From: Poseidonocella pacifica | Lineage (GTDB): Bacteria > Pseudomonadota > Alphaproteobacteria > Rhodobacterales > Rhodobacteraceae | Direction: 5' to 3' | Assembly (NCBI RefSeq): GCF_900111875.1 | Contig: NZ_FOJU01000004.1 | Coordinates: 248,001-312,000 of the forward strand | Length of the DNA: 64,000 nucleotides | In this document: in pieces, positions 36,162 to 45,494 of the stretch | Layout of the letters: each line of letters starts with the position of its first letter | Numbering within the stretch: position 1 is the first letter of the stretch | Program-made: the position numbers and the translations under genes | The notes under the pieces: model-generated | The model's database searches: none | What the model was told of the DNA's origin: nothing | The model's input: the letters and a program-made list of their open reading frames with translations, nothing else

Positions 36162-39091
36162 GCAGGCTTGATGGCGGGTTGATCGATCGCTCCCGCACCC
36201 TCTCCTTCACCTTCGATGGCAGGCGCTATGTCGGGCATCCGGGGGACACGCTTGCCTCCGCTTTGCTGGCCAACGGCGTGCGGCTCATGGGGCGAAGCTT
36301 CAAGTATCACCGGCCACGCGGCGTGCTGACAGCCGGCTCAGAGGAACCGAGCGCCCTTGTAGAGTTGCGCAGTGGGGCCCGCCGGGAGCCGAATACCAAG
36401 GCCACGGTGACGGAGCTTTATGACGGGCTCGACGCCATGAGCCAGAACCGTTGGCCCTCGTTGAAGTTCGATGCGCTTGGGGTCAACGATTTCGTCTCGC
36501 CGCTCTTCGCTGCAGGGTTCTACTACAAGACCTTCATGTGGCCGAAAGCGTTCTGGGAGAAACTCTATGAGCCTGCGATCCGGCGCGCGGCGGGCCTTGG
36601 GCGTCTGTCGATGGAGCCTGATCCGGACAGCTACGACAAGGGGTTTCTGCATTGCGATCTATTGGTCATCGGAGCGGGGGCGGCGGGCCTTGTGGCGGCG
36701 CTGACCGCTGCGCGGACGGGCAAACGTGTCATCCTCGCCGATGAGGATTTTCGCCTCGGTGGGCGTTTGCTTTCCGAAAGCCACACGCTGGGCGATGCCC
36801 CCGCCACCGACTGGCTTGCGGGAAGAGAGGCGGAACTCAGCAGCCTGCCCAATCTGCGCATCATGCGCCGCACCACGGTTTTCGGGGCTTATGATCACGG
36901 TATCTATGGCGCGGTAGAGCGTGTGGGGGATCATGCGCCTGATGCAAGCAACGGCGTGCGCCAGACGCTTTGGCGTATCACCGCCCGCCGCACGATCATG
37001 GCGACCGGCGCGACCGAGCGGCATATTCCCTTTGCGAACAACGACCGACCCGGCATCATGCTGGCGGGCGCGTTGCGGGCCTATGCGAACCGTTGGGCGG
37101 CCTGCCCCGCGGGGCGCGTGGCAATCTTCACCAACAATGACGATGGCCACCGGACCGCGAGCGATCTGGCCGCGAAGGGCGTGGAGATCGCCGGTGTCAT
37201 CGACACCCGCGCGGATGCGCAACCCTTGGGCGACTACCCGGTGTTTCCCGGCGCGGTCGTGACCGGAAGCAAGGGGCGGCTTGGCCTGAACTCGGTGGAG
37301 ATCACGCAGGAGGGACGGACCCAGACGCTCACTTGCGGCGCACTGGGCGTATCGGGGGGGTGGAACCCCAATCTTCAGCTCGCCTCCCATCATCGGGGCC
37401 GTCCTGTGTGGTCTGAGGAGAAACTGGCCTTTCTGCCGGGAGAGGGCGGACCGCGCGGCCTTGTTCCCGCGGGGGCAGCGAATGGGGAAGGGAGCACCGG
37501 CGGCGCGCTCAGCTCCGGGGCGAGGGCCGCGCAGGCGGTGCTTGCCGATCTGGGTGTGGACGCCGCGATGCCGGAGTTGCCGGAGGCCGAAGACACCCCG
37601 ATCAAACAATCGGCTTTCTGGTATGTTCCGGGCACCGCTCGGGCATGGGTCGATTTCCAGAATGATGTGACGGTAAAGGACATTGCCCTCGCGCATCAGG
37701 AAAACATGCGCCCCGTTGAGCATCTGAAGCGCTGGACCACGCTTGGCATGGCGACGGATCAGGGCAAGACGTCCAATGTGACCGCGCTTGCCATCATGGC
37801 CGAGCTTACGGGCCGTTCCATCCCTGAGACGGGCACGACGATCTTTCGCCCGCCCTATACGCCGGTTTCACTGGGCGTGCTGGGTGGGGGGGATACGGGC
37901 GCGGAATTCCGGCCGCTCCGGCTGACCCCGACCCACGAATGGGCCAAGGCCCGGGGGGCGCCCTTCACCGAAGTCGGCCCGTGGATGCGGGCACAGTATT
38001 TCCCCCGCCCCGGCGAAACGCACTGGCGTGACAGTGTTGATCGCGAAGTGCTCGCCACCCGAGCGGGTGTCGGGATTTGCGATGTCACCACGTTGGGAAA
38101 GGTGGATGTGCAGGGGGCGGATGCGCTCGAATTCGTCAACCGGCTCTATTGCAATGGGTTCAAGACGCTCAAGGTCGGTATGGTGCGTTATGGCCTGATG
38201 CTGCGTGAGGACGGGATCGCCATGGACGACGGGACTTGCGCCCGGCTGGCCGAGGATCATCTGGTGGTCACGACCACGACGTCACAGGCGGGGCCGGTCT
38301 ATCGGCATATGGAATTCGCGCGGCAATGTCTGTGGCCGGATCTGGATGTCCAGCTCATATCGACGACCGATGCATGGGCGCAGCTTTCCGTCGCCGGCCC
38401 GCATGCGCGGCGCCTGCTTGAACGGGTGGTGGATGGTGTGGACATCAGCAATGATGCCTGTCCCTTCATGTCCTGCCGCGAATTGACCGTCTGCGGAGGA
38501 CTGCGCGCCCGGCTCTTCCGCATCTCCTTCTCTGGTGAATTGGCCTATGAGCTTGCCGTCCCCGCACGATATGGTGGGGCGCTGATGGACAGGCTTGTCA
38601 CGCTCGGTGAGGATCTTGGCGCGACGCCCTATGGTACTGAGGCGCTGTCGGTGTTGCGTATTGAAAAAGGTCACGCTGCTGGTAATGAGTTGAACGGTCA
38701 GACGACGGCTCAGATGCTCGGGATGGGGCGGATGGTTTCCAACAAGAAGGACAGTATCGGTGCGGTTCTGTCCCGCAGAGAGGGACTTTGCGCGGATCGC
38801 CGCACCCTCGTTGGGTTGCAGGCCATGGACGCGGGCGCAAAAGTCACCGCCGGGGCACATCTGCTTTCCGACGGGGCCGAAGAGCGAACGGAGATGGATG
38901 AGGGCTGGATCAGTTCGGCCTGTCATTCGCCACATTTGGGCGTCGGAATCGGGCTTGGATTTCTGGAAGACGGGGCGCGCCGGATGGGTGAGGTGATCAC
39001 CGCCGCCAATCCACTCGAAGGGCAAAGCACGCGCCTCCGCGTCGTCAGCCCCCATTTCATTGACCCCGATGGAGGACGCGTGCGTGACTGA
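36158..39091 (+). CDS. mgdC: N-methylglutamate dehydrogenase subunit C (SoxA-like)
   Basis: A 977-residue homologue of the sarcosine oxidase alpha subunit. Parts in order: N-terminal ferredoxin-like domain (FTFDGRRYVGHPGDTLASALLANG, GRSFKYHRPRGVL), an NAD/FAD-type Rossmann domain (LLVIGAGAAGLVAALTAARTGK, near 165-190), and a C-terminal GcvT-like folate domain (RLTPTHEWAKARGAPFTEVGPW, LRIEKGHAAGNELNGQTTAQMLGMG). It accepts the reducing equivalents and the C1 unit, the latter probably onto tetrahydrofolate. The gene starts within the mgdB stop. Confidence 0.94.
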   Translation: MSRLDGGLIDRSRTLSFTFDGRRYVGHPGDTLASALLANGVRLMGRSFKYHRPRGVLTAGSEEPSALVELRSGARREPNTKATVTELYDGLDAMSQNRWPSLKFDALGVNDFVSPLFAAGFYYKTFMWPKAFWEKLYEPAIRRAAGLGRLSMEPDPDSYDKGFLHCDLLVIGAGAAGLVAALTAARTGKRVILADEDFRLGGRLLSESHTLGDAPATDWLAGREAELSSLPNLRIMRRTTVFGAYDHGIYGAVERVGDHAPDASNGVRQTLWRITARRTIMATGATERHIPFANNDRPGIMLAGALRAYANRWAACPAGRVAIFTNNDDGHRTASDLAAKGVEIAGVIDTRADAQPLGDYPVFPGAVVTGSKGRLGLNSVEITQEGRTQTLTCGALGVSGGWNPNLQLASHHRGRPVWSEEKLAFLPGEGGPRGLVPAGAANGEGSTGGALSSGARAAQAVLADLGVDAAMPELPEAEDTPIKQSAFWYVPGTARAWVDFQNDVTVKDIALAHQENMRPVEHLKRWTTLGMATDQGKTSNVTALAIMAELTGRSIPETGTTIFRPPYTPVSLGVLGGGDTGAEFRPLRLTPTHEWAKARGAPFTEVGPWMRAQYFPRPGETHWRDSVDREVLATRAGVGICDVTTLGKVDVQGADALEFVNRLYCNGFKTLKVGMVRYGLMLREDGIAMDDGTCARLAEDHLVVTTTTSQAGPVYRHMEFARQCLWPDLDVQLISTTDAWAQLSVAGPHARRLLERVVDGVDISNDACPFMSCRELTVCGGLRARLFRISFSGELAYELAVPARYGGALMDRLVTLGEDLGATPYGTEALSVLRIEKGHAAGNELNGQTTAQMLGMGRMVSNKKDSIGAVLSRREGLCADRRTLVGLQAMDAGAKVTAGAHLLSDGAEERTEMDEGWISSACHSPHLGVGIGLGFLEDGARRMGEVITAANPLEGQSTRLRVVSPHFIDPDGGRVRD

Positions 39092-39653
39092 TCTGATCCC
39101 GAGCCTTGCCCTTGGGGGGGATGCGCCGCGCGCCTTTGACGCTGGCGCGATCCACCTTGCGGAAAATCCCGGCTTCGGGATTGCCTCCGTGGCATTGCGC
39201 CGAAATTGCCCGCCGCCGACGCCTTTTGGGGTGCCCCTACCCGGAACGGCCGAGTTCACGGAAGCAGAGCATGGCTTGGCTTTATGGACGGCCCAAAATC
39301 AGTGGATGCTACTCGCGCCGGGCCGCGCCGAGGAGGATTTTGCCGGTGCGGTGAAGGTTGAAGCGCCGGGCACGTCGGTGACCGAGCAGACGGATGCGTG
39401 GGCCGTTATTGAAATTCGCTCCAGCGACGGCGAGGGCCCTATTACTGCCCTGCTGGAAAAGCTGGTAGACCTCGATCCGGCAACGCTGGGACCGGGGAGA
39501 GTGGTGCGCACGGGGTTGGCGCATCAATCAGTCTATGTCCTGCGGCGGAACGCGGCGGAGTTGACGGTGTTGGGGATGCGGTCAGCAGGGGCCAGCCTCT
39601 GGAACGCCTTGGAAACAGCGGCGGCGCAATTGGCAGCGGTACGGTACTCATGA
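39084..39653 (+). CDS. mgdD: N-methylglutamate dehydrogenase subunit D (SoxG-like)
   Basis: A 189-residue homologue of the sarcosine oxidase gamma subunit, with VALRRNCPPPTPFGVPLPGTAEF near residue 40 and VVRTGLAHQSVYVLRRNAAELTVLGMRSAGASLW at the C-terminus. The GTG at 39084 is chosen since GGAGGA (39071-39076) is at good distance; an in-frame ATG at 39069 lies inside that RBS. It overlaps the mgdC stop by 8 bp and closes the mgs-gmaS-mgd operon. Confidence 0.9.
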   Translation: MTDLIPSLALGGDAPRAFDAGAIHLAENPGFGIASVALRRNCPPPTPFGVPLPGTAEFTEAEHGLALWTAQNQWMLLAPGRAEEDFAGAVKVEAPGTSVTEQTDAWAVIEIRSSDGEGPITALLEKLVDLDPATLGPGRVVRTGLAHQSVYVLRRNAAELTVLGMRSAGASLWNALETAAAQLAAVRYS

Positions 39654-39785
39654 TCGCCCGGCGCACCTCACTTCGGGCCATGAGGTCTGGACCGGGACCG
39701 GTCCGCCGGGCAGTGTGGCCTTCGGAGTCACCCACTTCGCGGTGAACTCTGGGCAAGGGCAATCCGTAGGGGCTGAAAGGGGATT

Positions 39786-41162
39786 ATGGGGTATCGCGCA
39801 ACCCTTGGGGGTGAAACCTTCCGCTTCGACACGCTTGCACGCCTGATGGCGGCGGCGACGCCTGCACGCTCCGGCGATGCTCTGGCTGGACTTGCGGCGC
39901 AGACCGATGTGGAGCGGGTCGCGGCTCAGACGGCGCTGGCGGATTTGCCGGTGGCGACGTTCCTTTCCGAAGCCCTCGTGCCCTACGAGGTCTGCGAGGT
40001 AACTCGCCTGATCCTCGACACCCATGACCACAAGGCCTTTGGTACCGTCGCCCATATGACCGTGGGACAATTCCGGGATTGGCTCTTGTCGGATGCGGCC
40101 ACCACGAGGGCGCTTCAGGCGCTTGCGCCCGGCCTTACGCCCGAAATGGTGGCGGCGGTCAGCAAGCTGATGCGAAATCGCGACCTGATCGCTGTCGCGC
40201 GCAAGATCCGCGTGACCAGCGCCTTTCGCAATAGCCTCGGGTTGCCCGGGCGGGTGGGATCACGCCTGCAACCCAACCACCCGGCGGATGATCTCAAGGG
40301 CATCGCGGCCAGCACACTCGACGGGCTGGTCTACGGGGTGGGGGACGCGGTGATCGGGATAAACCCCGCAACGGATAACATTCCGACGGCCACCGAACTG
40401 CTGCGCATGCTCGAAGACCTGCGGTGCCGATATGACATCCCGACACAGACCTGCGTCTTGACCCATGTGACCAACACGATCGCGATGATCGAACAGGGGG
40501 CGCCGGTCGATCTCGTGTTCCAATCGGTGGCCGGCACCCAAGCGGCGAACGATGGCTTTGGCGTGTCCCTCGCGATGCTTCACGAAGCCCGCGACGCCGC
40601 TCTTTCCCTCGGGCGCGGAACCGTGGGGCAGAACGTGATGTACCTTGAGACGGGACAAGGATCAGCTCTGTCGGCGGACGCGCACCATGGGGTCGACCAG
40701 CAAACGCTGGAGGCACGCGCCTATGCAGTGTGCCGCGCGGTGGAGCCTCTTCTGGTCAACACCGTCGTGGGCTTTATTGGCCCCGAGTACCTCTTTGATG
40801 GCAAGGAGATCATTCGCGCCGGATTGGAGGACCATTTCTGCGGCAAGTTGCTGGGTCTGCCGATGGGATGCGATGTGTGCTACACCAACCACGCCGAGGC
40901 GGATCAGAATGACATGGACGTTCTGATGACCCTCATGGCCGGGGCAGGGGTGCACTTCCTGATCGCGGTTCCCGGAGCCGATGACATCATGCTCAACTAT
41001 CAGAGCCTGAGTTTTCACGATATTGCCTATTTGCGGAATTCATTTGGTTTGCGCGCCGCGCCCGAATTCGAAGATTGGCTGGAACGGTTCGGGTTGATCA
41101 CCGAGAGCGGGCATCTCATCGACGGTGCCACAGGGGCGCAGCGCCTCTTGGGGGCATCATGA
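39786..41162 (+). CDS. eutB: Ethanolamine ammonia-lyase large subunit
   Basis: A 458-residue adenosylcobalamin-dependent TIM-barrel subunit. Recognisable parts are the GEVTRLILD-like CEVTRLILDTHDHKAF segment, GSRLQPNHPADDLKGI, GINPATDN, HVTNTIAMIEQGAPVDLVFQSVAGTQAAN and TNHAEADQND. It deaminates ethanolamine to acetaldehyde and ammonia. A 132-bp gap follows mgdD, with no recognised promoter or cobalamin riboswitch; an AAAGGGG RBS precedes the ATG. No microcompartment or reactivase (eutA) gene is near. Confidence 0.94.
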   Translation: MGYRATLGGETFRFDTLARLMAAATPARSGDALAGLAAQTDVERVAAQTALADLPVATFLSEALVPYEVCEVTRLILDTHDHKAFGTVAHMTVGQFRDWLLSDAATTRALQALAPGLTPEMVAAVSKLMRNRDLIAVARKIRVTSAFRNSLGLPGRVGSRLQPNHPADDLKGIAASTLDGLVYGVGDAVIGINPATDNIPTATELLRMLEDLRCRYDIPTQTCVLTHVTNTIAMIEQGAPVDLVFQSVAGTQAANDGFGVSLAMLHEARDAALSLGRGTVGQNVMYLETGQGSALSADAHHGVDQQTLEARAYAVCRAVEPLLVNTVVGFIGPEYLFDGKEIIRAGLEDHFCGKLLGLPMGCDVCYTNHAEADQNDMDVLMTLMAGAGVHFLIAVPGADDIMLNYQSLSFHDIAYLRNSFGLRAAPEFEDWLERFGLITESGHLIDGATGAQRLLGAS

Positions 41163-41914
41163 GCGACGAGGTGGCCCGCGATCCATTCGCGCGGTTGCGC
41201 GCCGCGACGCCTGCCCGCATCGGGCTTGGCCGCAGCGGTGCCGCCTTGACCACCGCAACAAGCCTTGAGTTTCAGTACGCCCATGCGCGCGCGCGCGATG
41301 CGGTCCATCGCCCCTTGGATATCCCCGGCCTGAAGGCCGCGCTGGCCCCGCTCGAAACGGTGGATGTACAAAGCGCGGCGCCGGACAGGCAAACGTATTT
41401 GCGGCGTCCGGACCTTGGGCGACAGTTGGGTAGTGGTGTGGTTTTGGATAGCATGGAGGGTTGCGATGTTGCCCTCATCATCGCCGATGGGCTAAGCGCC
41501 GATGCGGTGCAAAGCCATGCCGCACCGGTGCTGCACGCCTTGTGTCCACGGCTGATGGGTCTTCGACTGTCGCCCGTTGTGATCGCGACGCAGGCACGGG
41601 TGGCCTTGGGGGATGCGATCGCTGAACGGTTTGGCGCGCGGCTTTCCATCGTGTTGGTCGGGGAGAGGCCCGGCCTGACCGTAGCGGACAGTTTGGGGGC
41701 CTATATCACTTTCGCGCCGGGCAGAGGCGTTCGTGACAGCGCTCGGAACTGCATTTCCAATATCCACGGGCAAGGCGGGCTGACGCACGATCTGGCCGCG
41801 CACAAGATTGCGTGGATCACGCGTGAGGCTCTGCGGCTCCAGTTGACCGGCACGGGGCTGAAGGAAGAGGCAAGCGCGCTGCCCGGCCCGAACCCGGACG
41901 CGCTTCCCTCCTGA
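41159..41914 (+). CDS. eutC: Ethanolamine ammonia-lyase small subunit
   Basis: A 251-residue partner that binds the corrin. Motifs: RLRAATPARIGLGRSGAALTT, EFQYAHARARDAVH, RRPDLGRQL, ADGLSADAVQSHAAPVL, ERPGLTVADSLGAYITFAPG and RNCISNIHGQGG. The start at 41159 overlaps the eutB stop by 4 bp; an in-frame ATG at 41075 lies in eutB. It converges on rhaI with only 4 bp between stops. Confidence 0.94.
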   Translation: MSDEVARDPFARLRAATPARIGLGRSGAALTTATSLEFQYAHARARDAVHRPLDIPGLKAALAPLETVDVQSAAPDRQTYLRRPDLGRQLGSGVVLDSMEGCDVALIIADGLSADAVQSHAAPVLHALCPRLMGLRLSPVVIATQARVALGDAIAERFGARLSIVLVGERPGLTVADSLGAYITFAPGRGVRDSARNCISNIHGQGGLTHDLAAHKIAWITREALRLQLTGTGLKEEASALPGPNPDALPS

Positions 41915-41918
41915 TGCT

Positions 41919-43193
41919 TCAGACGATACCGCCGCCTGCGCCGCTGACCTTCGGGCGGCTTTCCGCGACCTTCGCGCGATAGCCCGAGGCGCGATAGGTC
42001 GCCACCGGATCCACTGCGCCGCCCGCCTCAAGCCGCGCCATGGCAAGGATCGGTTCGACATCCGTCCGAAACGCCGCGCGCAGCGTAGCCGATGCCATGA
42101 GCGCGTCGTTCTCATCCTGATAGCCAGCCAGTGCGGCGCGGTCGACAAGTGCGGCCTGTACGCTGGCACGCTGGATTTCCATGGCGGACACCATCAGGCT
42201 TTCGATCGGGTCGGTTACGTTGTGCGACTGGTCAATCATATGCGCGAGATCGAGGCCGGGGGTGTCTTCGGCATCCACAAGCTCGTTCCAGATGAGGAAG
42301 AGGCGATAGGGTTCGATCGTTCCGGAATCCAGATCGTCGTCGCCATACTTGCTGTCGTTGAAATGGAAGCCGCCAAGCTTGCCCGCGTGGATCAGCCGAG
42401 AGACGATCATTTCGATATTCACGTTGGGCGCGTGGTGGCCAAGATCCACGAGGCACATCGCCTTCGGGCCAAGCTCCTGCGCTGTCATGAGAGAGGTGCC
42501 CCAATCCTGCACGACGGTGGAGTAGAAAGCAGGCTCGTAAATCTTGTGTTCGGAAAAGAGCCGCCAATCGTCGGGAAGACCTGCATAAATCTCCTTCATG
42601 GAGGACAGATAGCGCTCATACTGCCGGCCCATATGGCTCTGCCCCGGGAAGTTCGCGCCATCTCCGATCCAGACGGTGAGGGCTTTCGACCCGATCTTCT
42701 GTCCGATCTCCAGACACTCCAGATTGTGCTCGATGGCCTGCGCGCGGGTTGCGGGAGCGGTGTGGCTGAGAGAGCCGAATTTGTAGGAGTGCACCTGTCC
42801 GGGCTGGTCCTGGAAGGTGTTGGAGTTCATCGCATCAAAGCCCAAGCCATGCTCTTCGGCCTTTGCCCGCAGATCCGATGGGTCCGCTTTGTCCCATGGG
42901 ATATGAAGCGAAACCCGCGGCGTTGCCCGCGTCAGGCCATGGATCACCCCGCAATCATCGAGCTTGTCGAAGATCGTCGCAGGCTCCCCGTTGCCGGGAA
43001 ACCGGGCGAACCGGGTGCCGCCTGTCCCCGTGCCCCAACTGGGCACGGCCACGGAAAACCGGCGTGCGCGGTCTTTGATGGCGTCGATGTCGACCCCCCG
43101 CCGCGAAAGCTTGTCTCCCAACGCGGTGTAGTCGCGTGCGAGATCATCGTGCAGAGCGTCGTTCTGTGCGGATATGATGGATCTGTCGATCAT
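41919..43193 (-). CDS. rhaI: L-rhamnose isomerase (alphaproteobacterial type)
   Basis: A 424-residue TIM-barrel sugar isomerase of the L-rhamnose catabolism isomerase family that differs from E. coli RhaA. Metal-site candidates are in FSEHKIYEPAFY, CLVDLGHHAPNVN and GGFHFNDSKYGDDDLDSG. It converts L-rhamnose to L-rhamnulose. A strong GGAGG precedes the start. It lies 16 bp after the aldolase gene on the same strand. Confidence 0.92.
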   Translation of the reverse strand: MIDRSIISAQNDALHDDLARDYTALGDKLSRRGVDIDAIKDRARRFSVAVPSWGTGTGGTRFARFPGNGEPATIFDKLDDCGVIHGLTRATPRVSLHIPWDKADPSDLRAKAEEHGLGFDAMNSNTFQDQPGQVHSYKFGSLSHTAPATRAQAIEHNLECLEIGQKIGSKALTVWIGDGANFPGQSHMGRQYERYLSSMKEIYAGLPDDWRLFSEHKIYEPAFYSTVVQDWGTSLMTAQELGPKAMCLVDLGHHAPNVNIEMIVSRLIHAGKLGGFHFNDSKYGDDDLDSGTIEPYRLFLIWNELVDAEDTPGLDLAHMIDQSHNVTDPIESLMVSAMEIQRASVQAALVDRAALAGYQDENDALMASATLRAAFRTDVEPILAMARLEAGGAVDPVATYRASGYRAKVAESRPKVSGAGGGIV

Positions 43194-43209
43194 GGGGTGC
43201 CCTCCTGCG

Positions 43210-45306
43210 TCAGCGGGTGAAAGACTGCACGTTGCCGGCGTCGACGTTCAGGATGTTCCCGGTGGACTTCGCGGATCGGTCCGATGCAAGGAAATAAGCC
43301 GCCTCGGCGATGTCTTCGGGCAGCACCGAACGTTTGAGCAGGGAGCGCTTTCGGTACATCTCCTCCAGCCCCTCCTTGTCGGTGCCGTAAGTGCCAGCAC
43401 GTTGTTCGAGCCATTCGCCTTCCCAGATCCGCGATCCGCGCAGCACCGCGTCGGGGTTCACCACGTTGACCCGAATGCCCGCCTCGGCACCCTCCAGCGC
43501 GAGACAGCGTGCGAGGTGGATCTCAGCGGCTTTCGCCGTGCAATAGGCCGAAGCGTTGGGGCTGGCGGCGAGACCATTCTTGGAGGCAACGAAGACGATG
43601 GCGCCCCCGATCCCCTGCACACGCATGATCTTGAAAGCCTCTCGTGACACGAGAAAATACCCTGTTGAGAGGATATCCATGTTGCGGTTCCACAGCTCTA
43701 GCGTTGTGTCTTCCACCGGGGCCGAGGAGGCGATCCCCGCGTTGGAAACGAGGATATCGACCCCCCCGAATTCGACGGCGATTTCGGCGTAGGCCGACGC
43801 GACCTGTGCCTCATCCGTCACATCCATCTGTATGGTGCGTACGGCATCCTGCCCGTACCGGCCCACGAGCGCGCCCGCGGCCGTCTGCAGGCTGTCTGCG
43901 CTGATGTCGGCCAGCATGACACAGGCGCCCTCGGCCAGATACCGCTCCGCCGTTGCCGCGCCGATCCCGCCAGCGCCGCCGGTGACCAGCGCCACACGGC
44001 CTGCAAGGGACTTTGGCTTGGGCATCCGCTGTAGCTTTGCCTCTTCCAGAAGCCAGTATTCGATATCGAAGGCTTCCTGTTCCGGCAGCCCCTGATACTC
44101 CGACACCGCCGAGGCACCGCGCATCACGTTGATGGCGTTGACATAGAATTCCCCGGAAATGCGCGCAGTGGCTCGGTCCTTGGCAAAGGTGATCATGCCA
44201 ACGCCCGGCACGAGATAGACCACCGCGTTTGGATCACGGATCGCGGGGGAGTCGTCTTTCTTGCACCGCTCGTAATAGGCGCGATAGCCTTCGCGGTAAT
44301 CGGCGATTTGCGCCTCCAGCCCGGTAACGACATCGTCCAGATTGCCCTTGGCCGGATCGAAATTCAGAACCAAGGGGCGGATCTTGGTCCGCAGGAAGTG
44401 ATCGGGGCATGACGTACCAAGCGACGCGAGCGCGGGCATGTCGCGTGCGTTGACGAACTCAAGCACAGCCTCGCTGTCTTCGAAGTTCCCGACCATATGC
44501 TGTTGCCCGGACACAAAGCCCCGGATCGCGGGCATGAGCCGCGCGGCGATTGCCCGGCGCTCCACCGGCGGCAGGCTCGTGTGCACTGCACCGCCAAAGG
44601 CGGGTATCGCCGCAGTTTTCTCTTCGAAATATGCGATGGCCTTGTTGATGATCTCCAGCGTGAGTTCGTAGCACTCCTTGGCGTCGTCCGCCCATGTGAA
44701 GAGTCCGTGGGATTCGAGCACCACACCCTTGGCATCCGGGTTCTCCTGACAGAACCGCTCCAGCCAGAGACCAAGCTCATAGCCCGGCTTCTTCCATGGC
44801 AGCCAGCCGATCTCCCCCCCAAAGATTTCCTGCGTCAGCGCCTTGCTATCCTTGGACGCGGCGATGGCGATGATCGCGTCAGGGTGCATGTGATCGACGT
44901 GGCGTTTGGGAACATAGGCGTGCAACGGCGTGTCGATCGATGCCGCCCGCGGATTGAGGTTGAAGGTACAATGGGGCAGATAGCCCACCATTTCATCCTC
45001 GTGCTCCGGCCCGCGATACTTGCCTTTGAGCGCGCGAAGCTTGTCCATGTAGAGGGTGGAAAAACCGTCCATCTTGATGGACCCGACATCGCCGCCGGAT
45101 CCCTTGACCCAGAGCACTTCGACCGTCTCGCCCGACAGGGGATCCGCCACCATGACCTTGGCCGAAGTATTGCCCCCGCCATAGTTGGTCACCCGTTTGT
45201 CGGAGCCGAGCAGGTTGGACCGGTAGAGCAGCTTTTCCGGCTCGGTCATGTTCTGTGCCCGCGCATCGTCCCAAAGTGACGCGAGCCGCGTGGATGCGGT
45301 TGTCAT
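43210..45306 (-). CDS. rhaD: Bifunctional rhamnulose-1-phosphate aldolase / short-chain dehydrogenase
   Basis: A 698-residue fusion. The N-terminal part (about 1-400) is a class II aldolase/adducin domain (NYGGGNTSAKV, RHVDHMHPDAIIAIAAS with metal-binding histidines). The C-terminal part (about 435-698) is a short-chain dehydrogenase (ALVTGGAGGIGAATAE; NAGIASS; catalytic YCTAK). It splits rhamnulose-1-phosphate to DHAP and L-lactaldehyde, and the dehydrogenase can handle lactaldehyde. The start at 45306 (after GGGAGGAG) is taken over the in-frame extension to 45381. Confidence 0.94.
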   Translation of the reverse strand: MTTASTRLASLWDDARAQNMTEPEKLLYRSNLLGSDKRVTNYGGGNTSAKVMVADPLSGETVEVLWVKGSGGDVGSIKMDGFSTLYMDKLRALKGKYRGPEHEDEMVGYLPHCTFNLNPRAASIDTPLHAYVPKRHVDHMHPDAIIAIAASKDSKALTQEIFGGEIGWLPWKKPGYELGLWLERFCQENPDAKGVVLESHGLFTWADDAKECYELTLEIINKAIAYFEEKTAAIPAFGGAVHTSLPPVERRAIAARLMPAIRGFVSGQQHMVGNFEDSEAVLEFVNARDMPALASLGTSCPDHFLRTKIRPLVLNFDPAKGNLDDVVTGLEAQIADYREGYRAYYERCKKDDSPAIRDPNAVVYLVPGVGMITFAKDRATARISGEFYVNAINVMRGASAVSEYQGLPEQEAFDIEYWLLEEAKLQRMPKPKSLAGRVALVTGGAGGIGAATAERYLAEGACVMLADISADSLQTAAGALVGRYGQDAVRTIQMDVTDEAQVASAYAEIAVEFGGVDILVSNAGIASSAPVEDTTLELWNRNMDILSTGYFLVSREAFKIMRVQGIGGAIVFVASKNGLAASPNASAYCTAKAAEIHLARCLALEGAEAGIRVNVVNPDAVLRGSRIWEGEWLEQRAGTYGTDKEGLEEMYRKRSLLKRSVLPEDIAEAAYFLASDRSAKSTGNILNVDAGNVQSFTR

Positions 45307-45374
45307 GATAGTCTCCTCCCGGCCTCGAGGGCTGTGGTCCCAATTGGGCCGAAGTCTGCGCAGGGTGCGTCGCA

Positions 45375-45450
45375 TTGTCAATCAGAATTGATCAATAACA
45401 ATCATAATATGACGTATACTGCGGATATATGAAATTTTATGATTGACACT
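45375..45450. promoter_or_regulatory. Rhamnose operator/promoter region
   Basis: An AT-rich stretch in the 188-bp divergent gap. It contains GTCAATCAGA (45377-45386), the palindrome TTGATCAA (45388-45395), CAATCATA (45399-45406) and TATGATTGAC (45438-45447); the outer two are reverse complements at 9 of 10 positions. Likely binding sites of the adjacent DeoR-family regulator. A TATACT hexamer is at 45415-45420. Confidence 0.55.
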
Positions 45451-45494
45451 GAGCGACCCCCTGCGGCAGTCTTCGGAGCAAGCGGGAGGACAGT

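Noticed and set aside
39654-39785. Cobalamin riboswitch ahead of eutB
   Set aside because: I looked for the B12-box and the multi-stem leader; only a 6-bp stem (39689-39704) is found and 132 bp is too short.
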